From Bryobacterales bacterium (GTDB lineage Bacteria > Acidobacteriota > Terriglobia > Bryobacterales > UBA6623), in contig JAPPLB010000119.1 of assembly GCA_028819575.1 (NCBI GenBank), forward strand, positions 1 to 55,726: a stretch of 55,726 nt of DNA, read 5' to 3'. Position 1 is the stretch's first letter. Each line of letters begins with the position of its first letter. Positions 44,128 through 53,250 of this stretch are shown in pieces. The translations under genes and the position numbers were made by a program. The notes below the pieces were generated by a model, which did no database searches, was not told the origin of the DNA, and was given only the letters and a program-made list of their open reading frames with translations.

Positions 44128-44170
44128 TTCAGCTCACCTGCACCGAGGTCCGCCGGGCATAGCTGTGACG
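44128..44170. repeat. Direct repeat within the TauD-gene 3' end
   Basis: Partner of 43232-43274, one mismatch (A/G at 44146). This copy is continuous with the intact dioxygenase gene and includes its stop codon. Confidence 0.85.
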
Positions 44171-45151
44171 AAACTCTCGGGTCCGGGCGAAGACCGGGGG
44201 CAACGGCCTGCCGTTGGGGATAGAGAGCCAGAGCCGCATCATGTGGCGGCGGCGAGCCGGATCATCGTGGTCTTCGAATGAAGTTCGGCAGTGCAAGACG
44301 TCGTAGTTACTCGCCGCGAGGATATCTCCGGGTTGCATATCGAACTCGAAGCACATGCCGTGCTCGGCGCAGATTGTGTCGAACAGGTCAAGGGCTTCGA
44401 TCTGCTGTTTGCTCATCGGCGGCACTTCCGGAAAGCGCTGCGCAAGCTCGATATAGAACCGCTTGTGGAGCGTGCTGAGGCGGTGTTCGTGATAGTTATA
44501 GATCGGCACGCACTGAGCCCTCGGCTCTCCTTCGTACTGCTGGCCGCGGGCATCGAAGTAGAAGGGCTGCTGAAGGACCCGGGCCAAGTCGGGGCGGCGG
44601 TTCAGCATCTCGTTGAAAACAGCGGTCGAGCTTATGAGGCGGCTGCTGCCGCCGCGCTTGGCATTCCGCACGCAGAGCAACAGGAAGATATCAGAGCCGT
44701 CGTTGTGAAAAGGGATGTCCTGGTTGGTCTGGTATTTGCGAATGTCGCCCTGGGAGAGATCCCGGCCGGTGTCGCGGACATGGTGAAACAGGTTTCCGGC
44801 CACGTCCTGCGGTTCGGGTGTGCCGAGATGCGTGCCGAGACCCCAAAAGAGTGTCGCGATGTCGTTGTCGGAACAGCCATCCACAGGCAGGCCTCGAATC
44901 AAGGCAAAGCCTCGCCCGCCTTCCAGGTCGTCCAGCAACTGCTTCCGCATGGCGGCGAACGAAGGCAAGGGGAAGTGGCGCGGCTCGATCTGAAACATCT
45001 GCCGGCCCGACTCATGGACGCCGACGAGGGCGGCCCTGAGTTCGTCGACGACGGACGGATGCAGCGAATAAAGCCATGACCGGTCGGCCTCCCACTCGGA
45101 GCCTCGCCAGGCAGCGGGAATATCGAGAGGATGATTCAGGATCTGGGGCAT
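44129..45151 (-). CDS. TauD/TfdA-family Fe(II)/2-oxoglutarate dioxygenase
   Basis: A 340-aa non-heme iron dioxygenase of the TauD/TfdA (clavaminate synthase-like) fold. Metal ligands are the HxD of DIPFHNDGSD near residue 150 and the distal His in NYDVLHCRTSFEDHDD; the 2-oxoglutarate-binding Arg is in RRRHMMRLWLS. It oxidises an unknown small acid or amino acid in the cytoplasm. The ATG at 45151 has no good Shine-Dalgarno, and an IS256-type element begins only about 24 bp upstream, so the native promoter has been displaced. Its 3' end is duplicated beyond the toxin-antitoxin cassette. Confidence 0.85.
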   Translation of the reverse strand: MPQILNHPLDIPAAWRGSEWEADRSWLYSLHPSVVDELRAALVGVHESGRQMFQIEPRHFPLPSFAAMRKQLLDDLEGGRGFALIRGLPVDGCSDNDIATLFWGLGTHLGTPEPQDVAGNLFHHVRDTGRDLSQGDIRKYQTNQDIPFHNDGSDIFLLLCVRNAKRGGSSRLISSTAVFNEMLNRRPDLARVLQQPFYFDARGQQYEGEPRAQCVPIYNYHEHRLSTLHKRFYIELAQRFPEVPPMSKQQIEALDLFDTICAEHGMCFEFDMQPGDILAASNYDVLHCRTSFEDHDDPARRRHMMRLWLSIPNGRPLPPVFARTREFRHSYARRTSVQVS

Positions 45152-45175
45152 ATCGCTAAGAAAGTTGTGTGCGTC

Positions 45176-46569
45176 AAGTTCTGCAAAAAGGGTTGAGATC
45201 CAAATGTGTCCTCGGTTGGCTTCAAGGTTGATGACGTTGACAGCGTGGAGGGAGCCCGTAGGGCGCCCGGAGCGCTGTCAACGTCATGCCGCGTCGGCGA
45301 GCGCCCGCAGGCGTTCGCGTTTTTGTTCCTCCCATAGACTCATGTCCAGATAACGATCGGCCTCGATCCAGCCGTCATGCATCTCCGCCGTCAGCGCCCG
45401 CACCAGCCGCAAGCAACTCGCCGCATTGGGGAAGATCCTCACCACGTAGGTGCGCCTCTTGATCTCCTCCATCAGCCGCTCCAGCATGTTCGTCGACTTC
45501 ATGTGCTTGTGGTGCTGCCGCGGCAAGCTCAGAAACGTCAGTGTCTGCTCGATGTTCTCTTCCACCCAAGTACACAGCTTGGAGTATTTGCCGTCCCATT
45601 TCTCCAGCCAGCGCGCCAGGTCGCGGCGCGCTTCGGTGACATCGTGGCGGTCATAGATCCAGCGCAACTCCATCAAACAGTCGTCATCGGCCTTGCGCGG
45701 CAGATGATCCAACGCGTTGCGCAGAAAGTGCACGTAGCAGCGTTGCCAGGCCGCCTCCGCCAGCACCTGCTCGATCGCCTGCCGCAGGCCGGCGTGATCG
45801 TCGCTCACCACCAGCTCCACCCCCTGGAGACCGCGCTGCCGCAGTCCCTCGAGAAACTCCCGCCAGCTCGAGACGCTCTCGCGGTTCGCCAACTCCACCC
45901 CCAGTATCGCCCGCTTGCCGTCGGCGCCCACGCCCACCGCAACCAGCACTGCCTGGGAACGGATCACCCCGCCCTCGCGCACCTTCTCGTAGCGCGCATC
46001 CAGTATCAAGTACCGATAGGGCTCTTCCAACCGCCGCTGCGCAAACGCCTCCAACTGCCGATCCAGTTTCTTGACCACCCCCGATACCGCGCTCGCTGAA
46101 AAACTGTGTCCGCACAACTGCTCGGTGATCTTTCTTACCTTGCGCGTCGATACGCCCTCGATGTACATCTCCGCCAGCGCACTCACCAATGCCTTCCCGC
46201 TGCGCTGATAGCGCTCGAATACCTCGGTCCGAAAACGCCCTTGCCGATCTTGCGGCACCCGCAGTTCGATCTTGCCGATGCGGGTGACCAGCCCGCGGCT
46301 GTAGTAGCCGGAGCGATAGCCCAACCGTTCGCTGCTGCGTTCGCTCTTGGCCGCTCCCAGGGCTTGCTCCATCTCCGCTTCCAGTACTTCTTCGAGTGCC
46401 TCTCGCACCGCGCTCTTCATAAATTCCTGATCGCCGGCCAGTAACTCGCTCAGCCGCTCCCGGCCGCGCTGTGTTGTACTCTCTCTTGGGGTCATGCTCT
46501 GTCTCCTTGTGTGGTTTGCTCACTGCCAAGGAAACATCTTGACCCCTTCTTTTTCTTTTTGCTGAACTT
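45176..46569 (-). mobile_element. IS256-family insertion sequence
   Basis: An element of about 1.39 kb around one transposase gene. The ends are inverted repeats: AAGTTCTGCAAAAAG at 45176 and AAGTTCAGCAAAAAG (complement) at 46569, one mismatch in 15. A second imperfect inner pair is GGGTTGAGAT / GGGGTCAAGAT. I could not identify an 8-9 bp target duplication, so the exact borders are approximate. Length and single gene are standard for the family, and the open transposase frame suggests recent arrival. Confidence 0.8.
45284..46495 (-). CDS. IS256-family (Mutator-type) transposase
   Basis: A full-length 403-aa DDE transposase. The acidic triad of the family is recognisable: Asp in YRYLILDARYEKV, Asp in VELVVSDDHAGLRQAI and Glu in KSTNMLERLMEEIKRR, with the C/D(2)H-like CYVHFLRNALDHLP between. 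It starts at an ATG preceded by GGAG on the minus strand (46501 region) and has no frameshift, so it is probably functional. Confidence 0.93.
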   Translation of the reverse strand: MTPRESTTQRGRERLSELLAGDQEFMKSAVREALEEVLEAEMEQALGAAKSERSSERLGYRSGYYSRGLVTRIGKIELRVPQDRQGRFRTEVFERYQRSGKALVSALAEMYIEGVSTRKVRKITEQLCGHSFSASAVSGVVKKLDRQLEAFAQRRLEEPYRYLILDARYEKVREGGVIRSQAVLVAVGVGADGKRAILGVELANRESVSSWREFLEGLRQRGLQGVELVVSDDHAGLRQAIEQVLAEAAWQRCYVHFLRNALDHLPRKADDDCLMELRWIYDRHDVTEARRDLARWLEKWDGKYSKLCTWVEENIEQTLTFLSLPRQHHKHMKSTNMLERLMEEIKRRTYVVRIFPNAASCLRLVRALTAEMHDGWIEADRYLDMSLWEEQKRERLRALADAA

Positions 46570-46702
46570 TCCCAACTTAACCGCGAAGAACTTTCAGACT
46601 AACTCAGGCGCAAGCGACAAGGTTCCAGGAGAGGCGCGGCGGCTCCACCTGCTCCTTCATCGGCGCCAACAGCCAGCAAGGGTCGGGGTGAACGGGAGGC
46701 CG

Positions 46703-49700
46703 CTACTTGCTCCAAGGCGGCGCTTGAATGAAGCGGATCAGATGGGCCATCTCTTCCACTGTGATCTGATTTTCAAGGTCTTCCGGCATTGCGGAGAGCT
46801 GTGCGGACCGCATGCCCCGGATGTCGGTCCTGCTGATGATGTCCTGTTCGCCTTCTTCGCGGCGCAGCGTCACGACCGTGGGGCTCGGGGGACCTAGAAC
46901 TCCCTCCAGGATTCGTCCGTCGTTCGTTTCCACGACATACGACTCGTATCGCGGTTCGATCGACTGGTTCGGCAGGAGGATGTCATTGAGGATGAACTCA
47001 GCGGGGCGTGTGCGGACCGTCGCCAGATCGGGGCCGACTTCTTTGCCGACGCCATCGACAGCGTGACATTTCGAGCAGGCGCGTTCGAATACCTGCCGGC
47101 CCGCCTCGCTGTTGCCCTGTTGGTCGAGCGCGGCGCGGTATTGAGCGAGCACCTGTTTTCTTTGTTCGGGGGGCTGCGTGATCAGCAGGCGGGCTCGTTC
47201 GCGAAGGGGCGCATCGTCATGCATGATCAAACGTCTTCGGAGCTGTCCGCGAACCGTCCACGGTTCGACATCCCCCTCTTCGAGCCTGTTCAATACCAGA
47301 GCTAGGCTCTCGTCATCCTGCGCCAGTATATCGCCGGCAGCGTTACGGGCTTGTGGGGGCAGTTCTCGCCATTTGGCAAGCAGGAAGGTTGTCAGGCCCG
47401 TGTCGTCCGTGCGGGCAAGGGCGCGAACGGCGGCGGCTTGGACAGCTTCCGGCTCGTCAGGTATGACCAAGAGTTGAAATCGTCGCTCATCGGGGTCCGG
47501 TCCGATCGCCAGCAGCCGGATCGAGTCGGCTCGGAGTTCGGGGTCAAGGCCAGGGTCTTGGGCTCGTCCCAGCGCGGCGGTGAGAGTGCGGGGCGGCAGC
47601 CGCGGCGTTTCGATCTGCTCGAGGATGCGGATGGCGGGGCCGCGGAGGTCTGTTTCGGGCTGTGCCGCGAAGTCCGACAATGTCTTCAGCGAGGTCGCTG
47701 ATGACATCGACAAGGGGGCGTTTCTCGATGAGATGCCGACTGCCATGCCATTGAGAAGGGCGCTGAGCCACCAGCGCCGCTCCGGACCGGCTCGAGCTAC
47801 CTGTCCGACCGTGTCGGCGACCTCCGATTCGCTGCCCGCAGCGCCCACCAGGGCGGCAAGTTGCTCGAAGATCTCCCGGTGTTCCGCGCTTTCTCGATCT
47901 GACAATTCGGATAGCCGGAGAGCGTTTCTCAAGAATCCTGCGGGGCTCATGGAAGAGTGCGTGAGCGCGGCGGCTCGCATCCAGGGATCGCGGATATCGG
48001 CAAAAAAGGCTTCCTCGGCGATACGGCGGGTTTCGGCGGAGTCCATCTCCCCGAGAGTCAGCAGGATTTGAAAACGGACGCGGGGGTCGGGATCACGGGC
48101 GAGAGGAAGAATCCGCTCGATGAGAGTGGGTGACTTGCGAAGTCGCGGCTCGGCCATCAGAATGGCGTTCTCGCGCACGCCCGGCTCGTCGTCATCGAGC
48201 GCCAACGAGATCAAGTCGTCATCGAGGCGTCCCATGCCGTCGAGGGTCCACAGGGCATGCAGGCGCGCCACCGCTGAAGGCCGTTCCTCGACCACGGCCC
48301 GAAGCAGAACGACTGATCCGCCGCTGCGGCGTTCGACCAGCAACCTCTGTGCCATTCGCCGCCACCAGATGTTCGTGTCGGCTAGCTTATTGACGAGTTC
48401 GGCGTCCGAGGCATCACGAAGGCTGAGGCCCAAGGCGGACGGCAACCCGTCTTCGGGAACGATGCGATAGATCCGTCCGCGATCGTTGCCGTCAAAGAGG
48501 TGCGGTGATTCATAAGTTTCGGCGGCGGTCCACTCCGGATGCTCGATGACTTCCCGGTAGTAGTCGAGCAGGTACAGAGCGCCATCGGGTCCGATGTACA
48601 GATTCACCGGGCGAAACCAGCGGTCGGTTGACGCCAGGAACTCACGGCCGGCGTGGGCGCGGCGGGCCTTGAAGGTGGCTCCGTTCGGCTCCCAAATATC
48701 GCGGTGAACGAGGTTGTGGGCGGGTTCCGCCACGAACGACCCGTCCTTGAAGTCTGTGGGAAAGGCGCCGCCCAGATACACGGTGAGGCCGCAGGCCGAT
48801 GTCATCTGACCGGCGTCCGTTAACAGTTCGAAGCGCGGGTTGACCGTGATCGGGAAGACGGGAGCGGGAGCGCCGTGGTCGGACATCTCTTCGAACGGGC
48901 GCACAAGACGAAGCTGCGGGTTCCGCTCGAGATAGCGTGACGAGAGGACTTCGTGCCGCAGGTGACGCGAGTTGTTGTGGATGAACAGCCGTCCCCAGAG
49001 GTCAAAAGTCAGGCCGAACTGCGACGGGTTTGCGAGGTATTCGATCTGAAGAGTTTCCGGACGGAAACGGACACTGCGCCGCTCGATCGCGAGGCGCGGT
49101 GAATCAGGTGCGCCGGGGAAATGGATTTCGCTTCCCGGGTCACCGAACTTGTCACCGAACACCGTCGAGCGGCTGAAGCCCTCATGCGAAAGATAGATCC
49201 AATTGTCAAGCCCGTAGTAGGGACTGCTGACCGTGTGCTGCGGGTTGTTGAACGGGAATCCGGTAAGCACCACACGTTGGACATCGGCGCGTCCGTCGCC
49301 GTCCGTATCTGCCAGGAAGAGCACGTCGGGAGCATCCGTCACCAGGATGCCGCCCTTCCAGGCCATGACGCCGGTGGGCAGCGTAAGGCCGTCGGCGAAA
49401 AGCGTCGCACGGTCGGGACGTCCGTCGCCGTCCGTGTCGGTGAGGAGCTTGATGCGTCCAGCCCGTCCTTCGACGTCGAGTGGATAGCCGGAGTTCTCGA
49501 CCACGAAGATGCGTCCCGATTCATCGAACTCGATGGCAACAGGGTCGACGACATCGGGCTCGGATGCGAACAGCTCGACGCGGAAGCCGTCTTCGATCTG
49601 GAACGTGCCGAGGGCTTCTTCGGGGCTGTAGGGCGGTTGTTGATTGGCGCAGCCCCAAGTCAACAGGGCCGCCAGCAGTAACGGCACGAAGCGGACACCT

Positions 49701-49732
49701 ACCGCGCCATGGAGTCGGCGAGCTGTCACCAT
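46703..49732 (-). CDS. PVC-type membrane-bound dehydrogenase / heme lipoprotein with HEAT repeats
   Basis: A 1009-aa lipoprotein (lipobox LLTWGC, about residues 23-28). The N-terminal half is the putative membrane-bound dehydrogenase propeller of TIGR02604 type (GFRVELFASEPDVVDPVAIEF, KLLTDTDGDGRPDRATLFADGL, GILVTDAPDVLFLADTDGDG). A HEAT-repeat region follows at about 450-860. The C-terminus is the TIGR02603-type heme-binding domain with CSKCH at 886-890 and GVGKEVGPDLATV. This architecture is typical of Planctomycetes, Verrucomicrobia and some Acidobacteria and is thought to oxidise sugars or polyols at the outer surface of the inner membrane; the reaction is unproven. Its ATG overlaps the YVTN propeller gene by 7 bp. 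Confidence 0.87.
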   Translation of the reverse strand: MVTARRLHGAVGVRFVPLLLAALLTWGCANQQPPYSPEEALGTFQIEDGFRVELFASEPDVVDPVAIEFDESGRIFVVENSGYPLDVEGRAGRIKLLTDTDGDGRPDRATLFADGLTLPTGVMAWKGGILVTDAPDVLFLADTDGDGRADVQRVVLTGFPFNNPQHTVSSPYYGLDNWIYLSHEGFSRSTVFGDKFGDPGSEIHFPGAPDSPRLAIERRSVRFRPETLQIEYLANPSQFGLTFDLWGRLFIHNNSRHLRHEVLSSRYLERNPQLRLVRPFEEMSDHGAPAPVFPITVNPRFELLTDAGQMTSACGLTVYLGGAFPTDFKDGSFVAEPAHNLVHRDIWEPNGATFKARRAHAGREFLASTDRWFRPVNLYIGPDGALYLLDYYREVIEHPEWTAAETYESPHLFDGNDRGRIYRIVPEDGLPSALGLSLRDASDAELVNKLADTNIWWRRMAQRLLVERRSGGSVVLLRAVVEERPSAVARLHALWTLDGMGRLDDDLISLALDDDEPGVRENAILMAEPRLRKSPTLIERILPLARDPDPRVRFQILLTLGEMDSAETRRIAEEAFFADIRDPWMRAAALTHSSMSPAGFLRNALRLSELSDRESAEHREIFEQLAALVGAAGSESEVADTVGQVARAGPERRWWLSALLNGMAVGISSRNAPLSMSSATSLKTLSDFAAQPETDLRGPAIRILEQIETPRLPPRTLTAALGRAQDPGLDPELRADSIRLLAIGPDPDERRFQLLVIPDEPEAVQAAAVRALARTDDTGLTTFLLAKWRELPPQARNAAGDILAQDDESLALVLNRLEEGDVEPWTVRGQLRRRLIMHDDAPLRERARLLITQPPEQRKQVLAQYRAALDQQGNSEAGRQVFERACSKCHAVDGVGKEVGPDLATVRTRPAEFILNDILLPNQSIEPRYESYVVETNDGRILEGVLGPPSPTVVTLRREEGEQDIISRTDIRGMRSAQLSAMPEDLENQITVEEMAHLIRFIQAPPWSK

Positions 49733-50703
49733 CGGCGGACAGGCCGGATCGGGTCGGGGCCGGCGCCCGGCGTCGTCTTGAATTTCCTGGCGATCCTTCG
49801 CTCGGCAATCGAAATTACGTAGACGGTGTCCTGGTTTTGCGCGCCCGCGAAGGCGTGCTTGCCATCCGGCGAGGTGGTGAGTGAGACCGGAGAGCCTTCG
49901 AGGTCGACGAGCGCAACCTGCTTGCGGGAAGCGACATCGGCGAAACCGACTTGCTGGTCGGAGATGCAGGAGTAGATGAGAGTCTCGTCATCCGAAGACA
50001 AGCCGATTCTCGCAGGCTCCCGGCAGGTCTCAATGCGGAATGCCATTTTTTTCTTCGCCGTATCGATCGCGGTGATCTCATTGGAGTCGCGGTTCGACAC
50101 ATAGAGTGTCTTACCATCGCTTGACAGGACACTGCCCTCGGGCCGATCGCCGGCGGGGATGAGGATGGTTTCGCCCGTCTTGAGATGGATCGCAGCGACG
50201 TTCGACGAACGCGCGTTGCTGACATAGGCCCATTCGCCATCGGCATCGCTAGTGACGATGTGAGAGGTACGCCCCTTGGTGTCGAAAGTGCGCACGACCC
50301 TCTTCCGGTTCACATCGACAACGATCAATTGATCGGGATTCTCGGACGAAATGAGAAGATCGCCAGTCACCGGATTCACATCGATCCCGTGCGGGCGATG
50401 ATACTTGCCGAGTGAAACCTGAGCGATGCGCTTGCGTTCTTTGAGGTCGATGATCGAAACCGTGTTGCCACCCTCGCCGGCGACCTCGATCGCCATGGTG
50501 CCGTTGTCGGTGGTGTAGGCGTAGCGTCCGTCGCGGGAGAGCACCATCTCGTGGGGATGCTTGCCGACTTGGACGGTGTCGAGGAGCTGTCCCTCCCAGG
50601 TATAGAACCCGACGGTGCTCGCGGCCTTTTGCGATACGAGCAGCAGCGTGTCTTGAGCGAAGAGCGGTAGGGAGGCGACTGCGAACAAAAGAGCTAGGCG
50701 CAT
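49726..50703 (-). CDS. Secreted YVTN-type beta-propeller
   Basis: A 325-aa exported propeller with a signal peptide (RLALLFAVASLPLFAQ). YVTN-like blades recur about every 42 residues: PHEMVLSRDGRYAYTTDNG, TSHIVTSDADGEWAYVSNAR, PEGSVLSSDGKTLYVSNRDSN, PARIGLSSDDETLIYSCISD and PVSLTTSPDGKHAFAGAQNQD. Such proteins often bind ligands or accompany cytochromes. It overlaps the PVC-type dehydrogenase gene by 7 bp, so the two are probably translated together and act in the same compartment. Confidence 0.82.
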   Translation of the reverse strand: MRLALLFAVASLPLFAQDTLLLVSQKAASTVGFYTWEGQLLDTVQVGKHPHEMVLSRDGRYAYTTDNGTMAIEVAGEGGNTVSIIDLKERKRIAQVSLGKYHRPHGIDVNPVTGDLLISSENPDQLIVVDVNRKRVVRTFDTKGRTSHIVTSDADGEWAYVSNARSSNVAAIHLKTGETILIPAGDRPEGSVLSSDGKTLYVSNRDSNEITAIDTAKKKMAFRIETCREPARIGLSSDDETLIYSCISDQQVGFADVASRKQVALVDLEGSPVSLTTSPDGKHAFAGAQNQDTVYVISIAERRIARKFKTTPGAGPDPIRPVRRW

Positions 50704-50754
50704 GGTGAGGGGCTCGCTGCAGAAGATGATCGCAGAAAAACTGCGGCCGTGTTC

Positions 50755-51534
50755 TTATTCTTCCAGGGCCGCCCATTCCAGGAGAGGCTCGATTCCGGCG
50801 AGTGGCCCTTGATGCCCGAACGCCATGTGGTGAATCTCGTTCCGGCGGCTCCTGAGACGATCAGCCAGCGCACGCAACTCTCGTTGATTCCGCTCGCGGT
50901 CAACCGAGTAGATCGGGGGCGCCGACACAATGGTCCCGGCGGAACTTGCAGCCGCGCTGTCACCGAAGAAGAGGACGCCGTGCAGCAGGAAAGCAGCGCT
51001 GTCCGCGGTATGTCCGGGCAACGCGAAGACCTCGATAGTTGTACCGTTCAAGTCCAATCGCTCTCCGTCGGACAGCCGGCGTGTAACGGCGATTCCGTGA
51101 ACGGTGTCCGGCCCTTCTGAGGATGGGCGCTTTCCGGCGCCGTCCGGGGTCAGATTCACCCGTTCCAGCAGATAGATCTCCGCGTGAGGAAACGCTCGGG
51201 CGCCCTCAGTATGATCGCCGTGAGCATGCGTGAACAGGATGGCGCGGATGTCGTCTTCGCTCTTGCCCATCCTCGCCAGCGCGGCTCGAATGGCCTTGGC
51301 TTCGGTGTCCAACCCGGCATCGACAAGTCCGAACCCACCATCCCGAAGCCGGAAGAGATAGGCAGCGCATTGGATGGGCCAGTTGCAGTCATCCGCCGTG
51401 ATGATGACATTTCCATTAGCGAGCTCAGCGCCGTCTTCAAGCGGCTGGATGCCCTGAATGACGAGCCAGACGAGAAGCACAACAATGAGGAGCAGCGCAG
51501 CGATGCCGACGAGGAGGTACTTGAGGAACTTCAC
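50755..51534 (-). CDS. Membrane-anchored metallo-beta-lactamase-fold hydrolase
   Basis: A 259-aa MBL-fold enzyme with one N-terminal membrane segment (KYLLVGIAALLLIVVLLVWLVI). The zinc motif is THAHGDH (about residues 104-110), followed by LPGHTADS, FFGDSAA and the last ligand His in HMAFGHQGPLAG: a complete di-zinc site. GGAGG lies about 6 nt before a GTG start at 51534. The family includes lactonases, thioesterases and glyoxalase II; the substrate is not evident. The 50 bp before the propeller start hold only a weak hairpin. Confidence 0.85.
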   Translation of the reverse strand: MKFLKYLLVGIAALLLIVVLLVWLVIQGIQPLEDGAELANGNVIITADDCNWPIQCAAYLFRLRDGGFGLVDAGLDTEAKAIRAALARMGKSEDDIRAILFTHAHGDHTEGARAFPHAEIYLLERVNLTPDGAGKRPSSEGPDTVHGIAVTRRLSDGERLDLNGTTIEVFALPGHTADSAAFLLHGVLFFGDSAAASSAGTIVSAPPIYSVDRERNQRELRALADRLRSRRNEIHHMAFGHQGPLAGIEPLLEWAALEE

Positions 51535-51695
51535 GATAACCTCCGTGAATGGCTACTTCCTGTAGCGAAGGAAATCGTAGCGTGCCACGGGTTCGGATTG
51601 GCCTGCCGAATCCGAGCCGAATCAGTGAGTCGAACGAACCGGGGCAGCAGGTCTCGTGTCCTGAGCCATTCCCCCGGCTCGATTTGCTCCAAAGC

Positions 51696-52979
51696 TCAGG
51701 GCACCTTGGCCTGGTCGAACAGTCTCAGCCAATTCTCGCCCAGGATCTTCTTCATGCGTTGCTCGCTGTAGCCCTTCTTGAGGAGAGCTTCAGTGAGGCG
51801 GCCGTATCCGGTGGCATCAAAGTCGACGATATTGGGGCCGCTCATGAGATCGAGACCGATCCCTACATGACTGTCCCCCACGTTCTCGACAACGTAGTCG
51901 ACCAGGTCCGCCCAGTCGCCCACCGTCGGCAACGGCCGGCCGGCCTCGATCGCCTTGCGGTGTGCTTCACGCCAAGGAGTGCCGTAGCCGCCGCTATTCC
52001 ATCGGTCGTGCATCTTGGCGTCGAGCTTGGCGATGTAGGCTCCGAAGTCTTCGTAAGCAGGGCGATGAAACTCGAATCCCTCGATGAGGTGGCGCAGCCT
52101 CGGAGCAGACGATCTCCCTGCGGTAGCGGTGGACCGGGCCTTCCGCCATTCGGCGAGCTTCACTCCGATGTACCCCGAACTCGAGTGCATGCCCATGAGT
52201 CCGCCCTTGGCCGCCATGGCCTTGAGCACTTCGTCGGAAAGGTTTCGCTTATGCTCCACGAAGCGGCGCAGGCCGTGATGACTGCCGACGACGGGCGCGC
52301 GGCTCGCCTCGATGATCTGAAGCTTGGCCTCGTCGGTGGCATGCGACAGGTCGATCAAGATCCCGAGACGGTTCATCTCGGAGATGACCCGGCGGCCCTG
52401 TTCAGTGAGCCCTCCCCATCTCGTGATTCCCAGACCCGCGTCCATAAAGGCGTTGGTCGTGTTGTGGCTGATGGGTTGAATCATGCGGACGCCCAGCCGG
52501 TGGAACAGCCGCAAGACATCGAGATCGCCCTCGGTGTCGAAGCCGCCTTCGAGCGCCAGGATCGCGGCCATCTTGCCCTTCGCGACGATGCGGCGCACGT
52601 CAGCGGAAGTGAGGGCCAGCTCCATCTTGTCTGAGTTGGCATCGAGCACGCGATAGAAGATCTCGATCAGACGGCAGGCCTGCTTCACCGCATAGTTGTA
52701 GTTGTTGTAGGGGTCCTCGATGTAGACGTTGTGCACGACGACATCAAGGCCGCCTTGCCTGGCGCGGGCGTAGTCGAAGAGGCCGGTTTCCTGGACCTTC
52801 CAGGGGTCGATGCCTTGATGGAAGACCGGCGTGATGATGTGAACGTGACCGTCCACTACGATGGCTTCGTCGTGCAGTTTGGCTGCGTCGTCGGACTGAG
52901 CCGACAAGCACATCGGCAGAACGGCACAGCCGAGAAGCATGGCAACGGTGGTGCTGATGTTTCGTCGAAGTTGGCGCAT
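51696..52979 (-). CDS. Secreted M19-type membrane dipeptidase
   Basis: A 427-aa renal-dipeptidase-family (M19) metallohydrolase with a signal peptide (TTVAMLLGCAVLPMCLSA). Family features: DGHVHI at the N-terminal metal site (classical enzymes have DGHND, so the Asp ligand is replaced by His), Glu in AAILALEGGFD, His in ILIDLSHATDE and His in VVGSHHGLRR, with the C-terminal LGENWLRLF. Usual activity is cleavage of dipeptides or related amides, probably in the periplasm. It is a single gene; 52980-53250 upstream shows nothing beyond a plausible GGTAGG ribosome site. The altered ligand may change specificity. Confidence 0.8.
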   Translation of the reverse strand: MRQLRRNISTTVAMLLGCAVLPMCLSAQSDDAAKLHDEAIVVDGHVHIITPVFHQGIDPWKVQETGLFDYARARQGGLDVVVHNVYIEDPYNNYNYAVKQACRLIEIFYRVLDANSDKMELALTSADVRRIVAKGKMAAILALEGGFDTEGDLDVLRLFHRLGVRMIQPISHNTTNAFMDAGLGITRWGGLTEQGRRVISEMNRLGILIDLSHATDEAKLQIIEASRAPVVGSHHGLRRFVEHKRNLSDEVLKAMAAKGGLMGMHSSSGYIGVKLAEWRKARSTATAGRSSAPRLRHLIEGFEFHRPAYEDFGAYIAKLDAKMHDRWNSGGYGTPWREAHRKAIEAGRPLPTVGDWADLVDYVVENVGDSHVGIGLDLMSGPNIVDFDATGYGRLTEALLKKGYSEQRMKKILGENWLRLFDQAKVP

Positions 52980-53250
52980 ATAAACCTACCTGAGGAAGCG
53001 TGCACAGAAACCCTTCGGAACCTGATTCGCGTCAGATTCCCTGGGGCCAATGGCCGCCATTGTAGCGATTTCGCATCCAGGCCGCGCCGAGAACTGCATG
53101 AGGATCCGAAGGACACGATTGCTGAAGAGTACCGTCGTGCGAGCCAGATGACCTTTGCCGAAGGCTTTGTTCGAACCGATCGGTCTGTGATCTTCGATGG
53201 GATGAGGGAACGGTTGGTACTGTGCCGCCCCGGGCCTGAGCGCGGGGCCG

